Source: Symsagittifera roscoffensis
Taxonomy: Eukaryota > Xenacoelomorpha > Acoela > Convolutidae
Assembly (NCBI RefSeq): GCF_963678635.1
Contig: NC_087062.1
Location: 64,269,253 to 64,333,252, forward strand
Direction of reading: 5' to 3'
DNA length: 64,000 bases
Below are positions 10,501-18,459 of the stretch, in pieces. The translations under genes and the position numbers were made by a program. Numbering within the stretch: position 1 is the first letter of the stretch; each line of letters starts with the position of its first letter. The notes under the pieces were generated by a model. It saw only the letters and a list, made by a program, of their open reading frames with translations, searched no databases and was not told the origin of the DNA.

Positions 10501-13415
10501 GTGGATCTGGAGGACTTGAAGATTACAGGCCCTCGCGAATCAACATGGCCAAGTTGAAACTGGAAGGACAACTCGACGTGGTCGAGTACAGTCGAATAAC
10601 CGTGCCGGAATCGGTCCACATGGGGGATCCGGCAGGGGGTTATGTGGAAATGTTGAAAGCGAGGAACTCCGCGAGAGGGCACCTGATGGCTTGGAACGAG
10701 AAGCCAGCCATGCAAGAATACTTGAAAGGGCTTACGGAGAACTCTAACTTCAATCGAAGGGAGTATGGCACAGTAATGTCATCAGAAGCGAACGAAATTG
10801 GATTGGAAAAACTGCTAGAAATTTCTTGGAGGGCGGCCCTCCAGAAATACTTCGATGAGACGATGAATGCACCTGCTACTGTGGCAGCATACCTGGCTCA
10901 TCCTTGCGTGAGAACTGATCTGCAAGTACGACTGGCTTGGTGCTTGATGGGCATCAAAAGGGCGGAGTATGAAGCCAGCAACGACTCGAAATCACGAGAA
11001 CAGGAGCTAGAATTGATGGAAGCTTTACGGACATTGATCTCAAAAGACGATTCAGCGATAGCATGGGCTAAACGGAAGGATGCCCTTTGCTTTGTCAGGT
11101 TTGTGGTGGATCGCATCCCCACTCCTGTGTTGGGAGAATGTGTAAAGATCATTCGGCAAGAGGGAGTTGATTGCGAAAGGTACTTCCTTAGGGCTCTCCT
11201 AGAGCTATATCAGGACATGCCATTGACCGTGCCAAACAAGGAGTCGAATGATATGGAAAGCTATCGCAAGTTGGAAGAAGTGAGAAGATACTCCAACAAA
11301 GAATTGAAAGTGAGTCGAGACTTGATTGAAGCGGTCAGAGGACAAAAAGAGTTTGCAACCCTAGGGAGACTGAAGTCGTTCCAATACGTGTCTGGCATAC
11401 CAGGGATGGCGTATAATCCCTTCGTGAACGAAGAAGCCAGGGAAGCATACTTCGACTACGAGCAAGTCACAGTGCTCAACTTCTGGGTTGAACGAATTAA
11501 GGAGATCGGAATGCTGATGGTGGAACAACCCAAGCTGGGAATTATTTTGGAGGAACGAGTAGTCGAACCCTCGATTCCCGAGCTAAAAGGGCAAGTGAGT
11601 TTTGATTGTGGTTCTTGGGACGGTCCCTTGAAAACCAGTCTAGTGGTGATGTGGGAACTCATGAAGCCTTCCTGGTGTCCCCATCCTAACGCAGGCTTAA
11701 TCTGGGACATGACCGCGGATGTCATATTGGAAAGGGATGATGATGCGAGTTTACATGATCTGGCCATGATACATCACCTGCTAAGCATGAGATTGATGAA
11801 GAAGAAGAGCAACCCGTCCACGGAGCTGTCCGAGGAAGGTACGTCGAGTGATTGGTTGGAGCAAGGCACATGCTTGGCTCAACACAGTGGGATGGAAGGA
11901 CATGTTTGTAACGTGGGACACTGCCTGATTACGCTGAGCGAGCAGCATCGACAACTGGCACGATTGTATGGAAGATTAAGCATGTCAGATAAGAGTGCCA
12001 TGGAATTGGTCGCAGACTGCCATGGGGTGACGGACGTAAACCTGATCACAGCCTTGGGATTTTGTAGCATGACGAGTTCGATAGAATCGCTCGAGCGCTT
12101 GGAGCGTGCCCATGAGCTAGTGGCGTCCCTCAGCGTGGAGATATTCCCTGGAGCATTACAGACAGAGCAAAAGATTGGAGGCTGGCGAGAAGCCCTAGAG
12201 AATGAAATGAATCTGAGGGATAGTGAAGCCTATCACAGACCTACTGGTTCAAAATATATGGTGGGTTCAAGCTCTGCGCCATACTGCAATAGCAAGTATC
12301 CTACGCACATGGTGGTGATGGATGCGAGGACGCAACAGGTGTTGGTTGACCAGCTTTTCTCTGTGCCAAAATGCGTGAGGTTGGCCAGAATGTCAGAGAG
12401 GTCATATGACTTGTTGGCAAAGATCTTTCGGGCAGTCCCGAAGAGATCCGAAGGCGAGTTGCAAGACGTTGTGGGTGAAGAGTTCATGATGCTGAACGAA
12501 GGCAACGTGAGTGAGTTCCAGAAGCAGAAAGCGAGTGGAGCGTTACCCACTGAATTCCCCACCATAGAAGAGAAAGACGATCTACATAGAATCCTGATGG
12601 AAGTGGAACCGTTGCTGGGAGCCTCAGGGTATCGGACCCGAAGGAACATAGTGAGAACCCACGGGGAGTATCCTTGCCACTGCTTAGCGCAGACGTTGTG
12701 GTACCCCAAACGTGGGAACCTGATCCTAATTTGGGACGTGGAGGAGTTGTACTCCACGGGGTTGCCCGATCAGAATCAACCAGTGTCAATCGTGGTGGTT
12801 AGCGCCATGCTAGCAGTGAGATGGTTGGAGGCTTATGCGGACACAAATGAGCAGGAGATGGCCGTGCCGACTCCTGAGCAGCTGAGCAACGTGAAAATGA
12901 GTAGTGAATTGGATCTTTTCAGAACCACTTGCAAGGTTCTGAGAATACCTAAAGCCATTGAAAGAATATGGTCAAGGCAAAGATTGATGCCTTGGTTCCG
13001 TGCAGTGATGACATCTTGGATGTATGAACGCGCGAAGCGTCACATGTCAAGGAACACGGAAGCCTATCAATCTTTCCAGCTAGACATAGGACCAGGAGCC
13101 TATAAGAGAGCTTTCCTGACGCATAGAAACGCGGTCACCACTGCGGTGAAGCGAGTAGCTGGAGCGCCTTGTGTTACTGAAGATGAAAAGAAAGAGGTCT
13201 TAAGAGCTGACCTAGAACGAAACGTGAGCCTGTGTCTTCACAACAGCTTTTGCAGGAACCGGGAGCAGAAGGTGAATGTGGACTTACTACCTTGTTGCAA
13301 ACCGAGGCTGTTGGAGCAGGAGGGTTGGGGCACGGCCCGCAACTCTCTGGACATGTTAGAGAAAGTTCTGGAAGACAGTGACGCTGAACATCAGGATGGA
13401 GAAATGATGGAATGA
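4548..13415 (+). CDS. Retroelement ORF2: 2,955-aa protein with SGNH/GDSL hydrolase domain plus degenerate second SGNH-like domain
   Basis: The start is the ATG at 4548 (context AGAAATGG); the open frame extends slightly upstream only through a TTG, with an in-frame stop at 4479. There is no signal peptide or transmembrane segment, so this is not an envelope protein. Residues about 165-225 are charged and heptad-like, probably coiled coil. Residues about 398-560 form an SGNH hydrolase: GDS with S404, GG at 424-425, GTND with N453, and DGVH with D547 and H550, a complete Ser-Asp-His set. Residues about 870-1050 look like a second SGNH fold with block I changed to GSD (S876), block III as GAND (N927), and the terminal D..H lost. 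An acidic and basic low-complexity stretch spans about 1680-1960. The remaining C-terminal half has scattered Cys/His motifs but no domain I recognise. SGNH enzymes are esterases or lipases; the substrate here is unknown. Confidence 0.9.
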   Translation: MGDTNELMEFLSASLGATLDEIYQRLIDCDFTREDPGLAMFVVALLNALGREGRGNRPTEVVLMLAFGESGTAERGRNRLMRWRRGEMSGHDLAREPGLGEQRDHRLGEMPLPVQPAQPLIGAKRQRDGPGPSHSVDSPTAAPPLKRVRVSEIEIQTSETIETLEKKERDQSELCAKLQEYRTIARERDEWKKKFEDLQVAYKEDEIKHLKELYMAKVSQVSPEILASMRSSEGSNDTRPRTTAQELCASRGPEVLDLHASKGHEAPQQTRPSASSQRFTIPDPSDTYLAPQFQESFNQVARAAMDEINRGTERTLARIVPSQRRDHSSDGSERATRTIACSAPGGVFKKSRVVDIRKNLMTRHQFTQVPAEHPRACLNDMSWNPATSDQVIPPGSRHLIIGDSLVRDLNEISVYGQTTTLSFGGASVAQVIKMMEFQGEDRLDTLIIMLGTNDVSRAPVTPENKWEPLLVCLLNELKEKYRPRLVILCTIPPNPLVGTTAADFMNGNVTRWNEMTRNLVRNNPGELRLLDLENMLRMTDHIELTRDGVHFNSQRGRHWINDVFQTQLREVEQELRATGSLARTNSTGGSRVRATVPESLANRLGPLATETVGAVTVAPSSNVRDRLGTAPPPRPQSIGSRLGRSVEQSNRNNSQTASRRNDSPATTNPASTAGSSTSTVPAEGIESGSRLLWNSSDPSHWGQYKTDMSAKLNMNTLTCREDVMRMTGGESPTVSRLYRIPGVDWLLAEQEKFSSSTSLRHADLDGLPHDNTFGPLNTRSLTDVRDRARERTPPVRKGKFQTENKPSNKHHKMFRQFSKPPGQTPGEYSRDYPRTTTVFGDDKRYGNLKAPVGDGLFAAYDPLDMKAAKYLVVAGSDYLYTPRSLFWPDVIFLTAPKLDWGQAIGMMISVRRVVSMEPQVIVVAGANDHLQSRGLLSRLTDGSIPSNEVIGEAIMTLLSAMAEVEAAARQRFTMNVVKVIFVLSPGYAALPEPLQFVYTMVTTIAEGIYNVIIPAPNRVVDPDNYYPSRSELPAVWADISNAIQGLRDCSTTRLVLDEVLGLELSNFARLLKLRPGVGDDHLLVQQVADDLWFRQMDHKENEQGRMIRKNMTSAEEDLMAMALRTKPHNNIWLYLSPRLCTLGEDAFEHAPAIIKEIHAYLKSLLDARELAGGKMLELMQDVNTMSLDKFQADVLATKAQYERSDAILGGMGVGWTPSFLSTCYPRASRNLIASFVRDIRKLSIGLVLALYVTFGHENFVKGPANLFTQALADLRLDGLLTLIAMTYGRLGDLLVLLRYPEQLQGPSREFNAQLETASLRKMKDWRTLLLQYLLQQNRSVTGEDKVATNASECKQYCGMPLLTDLAVMMRIDPLALVHGLREFVTVVYGPVMSFAFPDVQVKAYRNSVLYVNLVSVVDCSVLNWVEQSELRKLASDDRLFGRVAEPGWVLMDFNNHFKCRMGREDLSHIQFNPKLWNLRPVVKDTGEAVGVPQLPGAYAHAKENQQTWLPGSRPLPDQCHRYPPIRRMLLGVTSPIIAPRIGAARDAEKRMQKWSGGMEPRFISWNVAAAHTFDFSFPDAWSRKKIKALPSRRPEVSAETWNEVYSSADDLSRLKWSGEAKVVMLEVASESRGGSYVTIEDLAPHGEELVEFLVDDELFYHAGDMAVPARPDSGADARQGPSGPRPKPDADDDELMDQDDNDEGTGSKTEKSGETDLGALERDLLEYRFSEDDDGEVDGSLLLMAPSSFMSPTKEASADLSPIDPISQARECRSRDPQKLLYESPRRRKIEESMKISFLSTLPEEEWERYQMELEGKTGAIWSRVNFMEKSWDVIRRYGTQSIMKVGLNQPIMREVLEKIVSSMESDVLTESVTEDSADDQHVAKKLPVRRARKGLKRLKGRTGSRAMNPKVVKSRANAVVTSLASAGRSGESGQGDTTTLTGGEKENLIPPMLLAGLTVTATRSKKTARTLADTKLEMEVISQCGSGGLEDYRPSRINMAKLKLEGQLDVVEYSRITVPESVHMGDPAGGYVEMLKARNSARGHLMAWNEKPAMQEYLKGLTENSNFNRREYGTVMSSEANEIGLEKLLEISWRAALQKYFDETMNAPATVAAYLAHPCVRTDLQVRLAWCLMGIKRAEYEASNDSKSREQELELMEALRTLISKDDSAIAWAKRKDALCFVRFVVDRIPTPVLGECVKIIRQEGVDCERYFLRALLELYQDMPLTVPNKESNDMESYRKLEEVRRYSNKELKVSRDLIEAVRGQKEFATLGRLKSFQYVSGIPGMAYNPFVNEEAREAYFDYEQVTVLNFWVERIKEIGMLMVEQPKLGIILEERVVEPSIPELKGQVSFDCGSWDGPLKTSLVVMWELMKPSWCPHPNAGLIWDMTADVILERDDDASLHDLAMIHHLLSMRLMKKKSNPSTELSEEGTSSDWLEQGTCLAQHSGMEGHVCNVGHCLITLSEQHRQLARLYGRLSMSDKSAMELVADCHGVTDVNLITALGFCSMTSSIESLERLERAHELVASLSVEIFPGALQTEQKIGGWREALENEMNLRDSEAYHRPTGSKYMVGSSSAPYCNSKYPTHMVVMDARTQQVLVDQLFSVPKCVRLARMSERSYDLLAKIFRAVPKRSEGELQDVVGEEFMMLNEGNVSEFQKQKASGALPTEFPTIEEKDDLHRILMEVEPLLGASGYRTRRNIVRTHGEYPCHCLAQTLWYPKRGNLILIWDVEELYSTGLPDQNQPVSIVVVSAMLAVRWLEAYADTNEQEMAVPTPEQLSNVKMSSELDLFRTTCKVLRIPKAIERIWSRQRLMPWFRAVMTSWMYERAKRHMSRNTEAYQSFQLDIGPGAYKRAFLTHRNAVTTAVKRVAGAPCVTEDEKKEVLRADLERNVSLCLHNSFCRNREQKVNVDLLPCCKPRLLEQEGWGTARNSLDMLEKVLEDSDAEHQDGEMME

Positions 13416-13422
13416 AGATGAC

Positions 13423-13449
13423 GGAGGAAGAGAAGAGAAGGAGAAAAAA
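13423..13449 (+). other. Polypurine tract
   Basis: Just after the ORF2 stop codon lies an almost uninterrupted A/G run of about 27 nt. Its position matches the polypurine tract from which LTR retroelements prime plus-strand DNA, directly before the 3' LTR. The assignment rests on position and composition only. Confidence 0.55.
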
Positions 13450-14750
13450 CTTGATTGTCTTTGTGTGTAAAAACTTGAACAAATCAACCAAGTTTTGATT
13501 ATTGAACTTGTGAAACTTTTTGTTTTGATTTAGCTTGGTCAGACCAAACTTTGAAAATTGTTGCAATTGTTAAAATTGTTGAAATTGTTGATTTTAGTTA
13601 CTACTATCTATGTATGTATATAAGGAGCATAGGTGAGTATATTTACCTATTTATTCCCGACTGAAGTTTTTAACCTGTGTAAGACACAAATTCACTGTGT
13701 GGCGACATGGTAAGTTTGAGTAAACTCGCTCGAGAAGGGTGGGTAACTCAATAACTTTCCTAGCCACAGAGTTTCCTAGTTTTAATATTGAAAGGACCGC
13801 ATAAATGACTAATTATACTTGGTGAGTGAAGTTAAGTTAATTTTAACGGGTGCGTGGCCGTGCCACGTCCCACTTTTTAATCAGAAGCGAAAAGAAGTTT
13901 TATGGCGAGATGACGTAAGTAGTCAGAAAGGAAATTTTATCTAGGACACTCCTCATGGTGCAACTTTTGTGAAAATGTTGAAAGGCAGTGAGATGTAGTA
14001 CGATGTCATTTGTGAACACGTAGTGAGTTGAGGTGGAGTAGATAAATTTCATTTTCTTATGCGATTTGTAAGATTGGTTACAGAAAACTGGATACCTACT
14101 TGACGATAACCCGGTGTTGTGCGATCAATAGGGACATTGATGGAGACTTGTCCGGGGAGTATGTGCCATTCCGCCGGATGACACAGTATAACCTTCCCGC
14201 GACGGAAAGAAAAGTGACTAAAGGCCTTACGAACAGAAAAGTGTTGCGACGGAGGGTCAGAATGTTCTGGAATTTTTATTTTTAAAATTTCGATTTGAAG
14301 GAGAACATTTCTGAGAAATAGAAAAAAGACGGCCATTTTGAATAAAATAGAGAAAAATCAGAACGACGCCATATTTTGTGACAAACGGTTGTATCCGAGA
14401 CGAGAAAATTACGGAGCCTCTTATCGTGGCAATAACACACGATAAGGACCTTAGTGACAGATATTTGTGGAGACGGAGGCTTCAGTGGGGGGAATAGAAA
14501 TACCACGGAACCCTCCCGGGACACGAAATATAGGAGATAAGAGTGTTATCTCAAGAAAATCACGGGAGCGGAGGCTTGGTCCCCCAGAGACTGTTATATG
14601 TGAAGGGACTGTGTAAACTAGCCATAACAGTTGCTGTAATGTCCTAGATCTGAATTAAACACCGATATTGTTTGATATTTCAGGACATGAGTAGATAGAA
14701 AAAGGAAAGGGTCAATCCATCTCCAATGGATTTAATATAAAACTGTCACA
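13450..14750 (+). other. 3' LTR and leader-like noncoding region of the giant element (boundaries uncertain)
   Basis: The region has four AATTGTTG-like repeats (about 13554-13590) and a TATA-like box TATATAAGG (13617-13625). Possible LTR ends are TGTGTG near 13462 and ACACA ending at 13688. About 11 nt later comes TGGCGACATGG, which resembles a tRNA primer-binding site and overlaps a perfect splice donor, ATG then GTAAGT at 13710. A matching acceptor, TTTGATATTTCAG, ends at 14683. A copy of the TTGTCCGGGGAGT motif repeated in ORF1 sits at 14148-14160, showing that element sequence continues past the candidate LTR. Either the LTR is about 1.3 kb long, or a short LTR is followed by the leader of a second, tandemly joined and decayed copy. 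An open stretch at 14046-14285 has no recognisable product. Confidence 0.5.
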
Positions 14751-14989
14751 CAAAAACATATAAAAATAGGTTGTTCGAGCCGTGTTTTTAATGACAATCA
14801 CGTAGTCTGAGGATCCGAGACTCAGCTATGTGGTTGTGTTCGCATGCAAACGAAAGCTGATCAAAAGTCGTTTGACTGATGGCCTAAAAATAGTAACTTT
14901 TTACTTTGCCCTAGACAGACCAGAAAATCAACTGGCAAGGTCGAGACGGTGAAAAACGAGTGGAATTAAGGTAACTGACGCCTGCCAGT

Positions 14990-15160
14990 CGTCAATAGGT
15001 ACTTTTTCTACGCTCCGTCGCTGTGTGATATTTGGGCGAATGTTACATGGGAAATTACTTTCTCTTGATCAGAGCTTCAGCAGACTGGAACAACCTGCCA
15101 CGAGAAGTAGAACTCGAAAACAATCAACTCATTCAAAACATGGACAGTTAGTGACAAAAA
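14990..15160 (+). pseudogene. LINE relic (C-terminal tail after reverse transcriptase)
   Basis: A degenerate plus-strand frame reads NRYFFYAPSL and then ADWNNLPREVELENN up to a stop codon. This is the R-x-FF...WN-LP pattern found after the reverse transcriptase domain of many CR1/jockey-type LINEs. No intact frame surrounds it. The rest of 14,751-15,350 shows nothing recognisable. Confidence 0.5.
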
Positions 15161-15350
15161 AGGTTTAATGTTTATGAGACGGGCAAAATTAAAAAGCAGA
15201 CTCAAAGATATGATCAAAAGAGGTAGCACTATTGCCTTAAGATCAGAAACTTAATAACTAAATCCAATTAAGCGAAACAAGTATAGGAACTGGGTTGCGA
15301 AAATCACGCTCTAATAAAGTTTAAAACATCGACTTCAAAGAATACTAGAG

Positions 15351-15950
15351 TGTAACGCACCTCGATGCTAAAAGTTTGAAATTAAAAAAACATACATCCT
15401 AACTTCATAGCATGCAGCTAAATTGGTAAAATGTCTAAGACCACTGGGGGGTTCCAGATATTCGTATTTTACACTCAGAAAAAACCATACAACTGCGGTT
15501 AGCCGACAACTGGAATTTGAAAGTTTCTATTTTGAAAATATTCACTGGCAAAATGACTGAATTTATAAGTGAGACACTTTATTCAATATTAATAGATGTA
15601 TTCTGCGTAATTTTTTCAAAAATTAGCAGACGTTCTTCTACCCTAATAAAATTTTTGAATATCAAAAGATTCAACAATTTGAGCAAAATCAGCGTGGAGC
15701 CCACATTTGAAACTGCTTGTATAAATTTGATTTTAACCCACCAAAGCATCGACAATTTCAGATTTATGAAAAATTTTTAATGGTATTCAAATGTTTTGAT
15801 AATATCCGAAAAATCTGGATTTCGTCAAAACCGAGACCTTGAAATGCACTGAGCATTGATGTCATGATTCCATAAACAAGCTCCCTGCAAAACCTTGACA
15901 GCACCCCACCATAATGTTGAGCCATTCTATTTTTGGCAAATTTCCTTACA
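15351..15950 (-). repeat. LTR-like direct repeat, copy 1
   Basis: A 600-bp repeat with TGTAA/TTACA termini, matched by copy 2 at 16362-16961 with substitutions only. It encodes no recognisable protein; the open frame at 15517-15780 recurs at 16528-16791 only because the whole repeat recurs. Confidence 0.8.
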
Positions 15951-16364
15951 CCCAACAGCGACCTCCTAATGCAAGGATACAGTGGAAATCTGTTTGGCAG
16001 TGGATTGATACCCGCCAGCCATGCGTCCTGGTGCTACCTCAAGTAAGTGTAGGTCTCCGGCCAGGCCGGGATCCTCACTGCGTCTGTGGTTCCTCTGATG
16101 ATGGGTCGCAGCTTCCAAAGCTTGGGGTCGAACTGTACATTGGCAAGGTCCTCGCCTCCCATCCGACATTCGAAGCTGTTGTTCAGGTCCATTAACACTC
16201 AGCCAGGTTCGGATGTTTTCCCGAACAGTCGGTCGTCACTCGCCAGTCTTCTCAGCTCCCTTTGTTCTATCCAACTTAGCACAGATCAGTCCACCACTGA
16301 CACAAGGTTCACATACAACTGAATTTCTGTACGCCTCCACTCGTATGTCGGGAACTGTAGGTCC
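15951..16364 (-). pseudogene. Fragment of an ORF2 relative, antisense, with stops and frameshifts
   Basis: Read on the minus strand, this segment aligns with the stretch of the giant element's ORF2 encoded at about 8700-9110. Shared features include the VVD...L-WIEQ, LASDDRLFG and PKLWKLRP regions in the same order. The shadow frames opposite both sequences also match, for example the NTQPGS and PNSxSSLAS stretches. Stop codons and frame changes break it. The divergence shows that it comes from a different subfamily and not from a recent partial duplication. Confidence 0.75.
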
Positions 16365-16961
16365 AACGCACCTCGATGCTAAAAGTTTGAAATTAAAAAA
16401 ACATACATCCTAACTTCATAGCATGCAGCTAAATTGGTAAAATGTCTAAGACTACTGGGGGGTTCCAGATATTCGTATCTTACACTCAGAAAAAACCATA
16501 CAACTGCGGTTAGCCGCCAACTGGAATTTGAAAGTTTCTATTTTGAAAATATTCACTGGCAAAATCACTGAATTTATAAGTGAGACACTTGATTCAATAT
16601 CAATAGATATATTCTGCGTAATTATTTCAAAAATTTGCAGACGTTCTTCTACCCTAATAAAATTTTTGAATATCAAAAGATTCAACGATTTGAGCAAAAT
16701 CAGCGTGGAGCCCAAATTTGAAACTGCTTGTATAAATTTGATTTTAACCCACCAAAGCATCGACAATTTCAGATTTATGAAAACTTTTTAATGGTTTTCA
16801 AATGTTTTGATAATATCCAAAAAATCTTGATTTCGTCAAAACCGAGACCTTGAAATGCACTGAGCAGTGATGTCATGATTCCATAAACAAGCTCCCTGCA
16901 AAACCTTGACAGCACCCCACCATAATGTTGAGCCATTCTATTTTTGGCAATTTTCCTTACA
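16362..16961 (-). repeat. LTR-like direct repeat, copy 2
   Basis: Second copy of the 600-bp repeat, starting at the end of the ORF2 fragment and ending in TTACA. Identity with copy 1 is about 97% by eye with no length difference. That fits two LTRs of one insertion, identical at integration, that have since drifted. Confidence 0.8.
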
Positions 16962-18174
16962 AGTTTTTGAAAAACAACGCTCTGCTTCGCCTCTTTGTTT
17001 CAATTTAGTATAAGCTCAAAGGTCAAAATTTTACTTGCCCTTGTGCTTTGTAAGTTTTTTGCAACTGGAATATTGGCGTTTTTTCAACGTAAATAACTTT
17101 GCTCACAGAATGGTCAATTTAGTGATTTATTATTCACAGGCTCCTATTTCTGTACCACCTACATCTTATATGTAAAATTGTATAAGGGTTGCTAATTGTA
17201 TTTTAAGTGATAAACTCAATTCTTGTGATTTTTTTGCGAAAACATTTCGAATTGTTTTCAGTTTTTTAGATGTCGGCCTTATTTCTGTCGGCTTATTCAC
17301 CTTTCTTTTATTTTCAGAAAAGTTTTATCATGAAATTGACTCAAAATTGACATGTTGTGGTTAATAAGATTTCTTTTAAAAAACAGGTAGGCTTTCAGTG
17401 TCTTATCTGAAAAAAAGAATGTTCTCGGTTAGTTGTTTACAGAACAAAATTTGTTCAAAAGAAAACTCGCTTATTTTAAAACGGCCTGCTGTGTTCATAG
17501 ATTTTTTCAATGAAGATAAATACGCTCTCAGTTTTTTGAAGGACCTCTGTTTTTTTTGTAAGGAAATTATTGTCCGAGCGGTGAAAGTTTTTGTCAGATT
17601 ACTGTTTGTCTGCTTGTTTTTTGTTGTCTGCTCAGTTGCCGCAACAGGAAAATCGGAGCATTTTTTACTTGAATTAATAGAATCATTTAAATCAGTTCAC
17701 CTCTGGTTCATATAAAATAAAATAAAAATATATTTTTTCTTGCTTTCATTTTTTTTCAGTTTGTGATATTTGCTTGTTATCATAATCAACCGTTTTGTAT
17801 TGCAAGTGGTGCGAAGCTAAGCTTCGTCTCTGTTTTTTTTTTAAATTTTGTCCGATTATGTTAAAAACTTTAGAAGCTTTATTTATATACGATGGGGTTT
17901 TTTCTTGAGATTTGAGTTTCGTTGTTCATTAGGAATCAAATTATCAAGCGCAAAGATACATTTTTGTTCAGAAGCTTCTTATAAAAAGTTAATTTGGAGT
18001 TCTAAGTCATTTATTTTGTCCTTTTGTTCAATTAGAAATTGTACGAATCATTAAATAACGAGAAATATATATTTAGTTTACTTCTTCATAAACATCATAG
18101 TTGCGGATGAAGCACTAGTCGTACCTTAGAGTTGAACGTATTTGCAATAGCATTATCGATTTTTGTATTTTAAG
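16962..18174. other. Spacer without a gene
   Basis: AT-rich sequence. A 105-codon plus-strand frame at 17398-17715 is T-rich and low in complexity, and I do not support it as a gene. A copy of the dispersed GCAAGTGGTGCGAAGC module lies at about 17800-17835, and a GTCGGCTTATT module at about 17275-17300. Both belong to the SINE-like relics seen throughout the window. Confidence 0.6.
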
Positions 18175-18186
18175 ATATCTCGAAAA

Positions 18187-18459
18187 ATGAGTGCGAGCTC
18201 AGAACCACAATCTCTGCTGCCACTTGAATTGATTGATAAATGTATTCGATCGAAGCTATGGATTATCATGAAAAATGACAAGGAGCTGGTTGGGACGCTG
18301 TTGGGTTTCGATGAATTTGTGAACATGGTTCTTGAAGATGTAACCGAATTTGAGAATACATCCGAAGGACGGCGCTTCACGAAGCTAGACAAAATTCTTT
18401 TGAATGGAAATAACATAGCCATGCTTGTACCTGGAGGAGAGGGACCTGGATATTATTAA
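18187..18459 (+). CDS. LSM5: U6 snRNA-associated Sm-like protein LSm5
   Basis: A single-exon, 90-codon gene; human LSm5 is 91 residues. It is a subunit of the LSm2-8 ring that binds the U6 snRNA 3' end for splicing, and of the cytoplasmic LSm1-7 ring in mRNA decay. The Sm1 motif spans about residues 25-55, including the family signature [17 protein letters not shown]. The Sm2 motif is about 66-82 with ILLNGNN then LVPGGEGP, which is nearly diagnostic for LSm5. The ATG at 18187 was chosen because it gives the family length; the open frame starts at an upstream TTG. An acceptor-like TTTTAAG ends at 18174, leaving a 12-nt leader. ATTAAA (18455-18460) overlaps the stop codon and may be the polyadenylation signal. 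Confidence 0.97.
   Translation: MSASSEPQSLLPLELIDKCIRSKLWIIMKNDKELVGTLLGFDEFVNMVLEDVTEFENTSEGRRFTKLDKILLNGNNIAMLVPGGEGPGYY

Larger units (their letters stand above)
1..14750 (+). mobile_element. Giant Ty3/gypsy-like LTR retroelement, 3' part (left end outside window)
   Basis: Two very long open frames on the plus strand, a pol-type ORF1 and a 2,955-codon ORF2, are followed by a purine-rich tract and a noncoding region with LTR-like features. The window opens inside RNase H, so gag, protease and most of reverse transcriptase are expected to the left. At least 13.4 kb is present; with the missing part the element probably exceeds 17 kb, against 5-6 kb for ordinary Ty3 elements. Both frames are intact and clearly more GC-rich than the AT-rich flanks, which suggests recent insertion. 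The right boundary is approximate because no 5' LTR is available for comparison; 14,750 is where element-like sequence fades by eye. Confidence 0.85.
15351..16961 (-). mobile_element. Deleted LTR element: two 600-bp repeats around an antisense ORF2 fragment
   Basis: Direct repeats at 15351-15950 and 16362-16961 are the same length with no indels. They differ at roughly 17 to 20 positions, about 97% identity by eye. The first copy begins TGTAA and ends TTACA, the short inverted termini typical of LTRs; the second has TCC in place of TGT at its start. The 411 bp between them encode, on the minus strand, a broken relative of ORF2 residues about 1385-1520. I read this as an internally deleted element in minus orientation. 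I see no convincing target-site duplication. Confidence 0.65.

Noticed and set aside
4602-13566. Minus-strand and alternative-frame ORFs across ORF2
   Set aside because: Shadows of ORF2. The similarity of 8708-8962 and 16086-16322 was useful only as evidence that the underlying ORF2 sequences are related.
14046-14285. Open frame containing another LSGE peptide after the giant element
   Set aside because: No domain, only 80 codons, and within LTR/leader-like sequence; kept as context for the repeated motif but not called a gene.
1-14750. Integrated virus with an envelope gene
   Set aside because: ORF2 has no signal peptide, furin-like site or transmembrane anchor and carries SGNH domains instead.
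17398-17715. 105-codon plus-strand ORF with a hydrophobic stretch
   Set aside because: Phe/Lys/Leu-rich translation of T-rich sequence, no homology seen, no splice or start context; likely chance.
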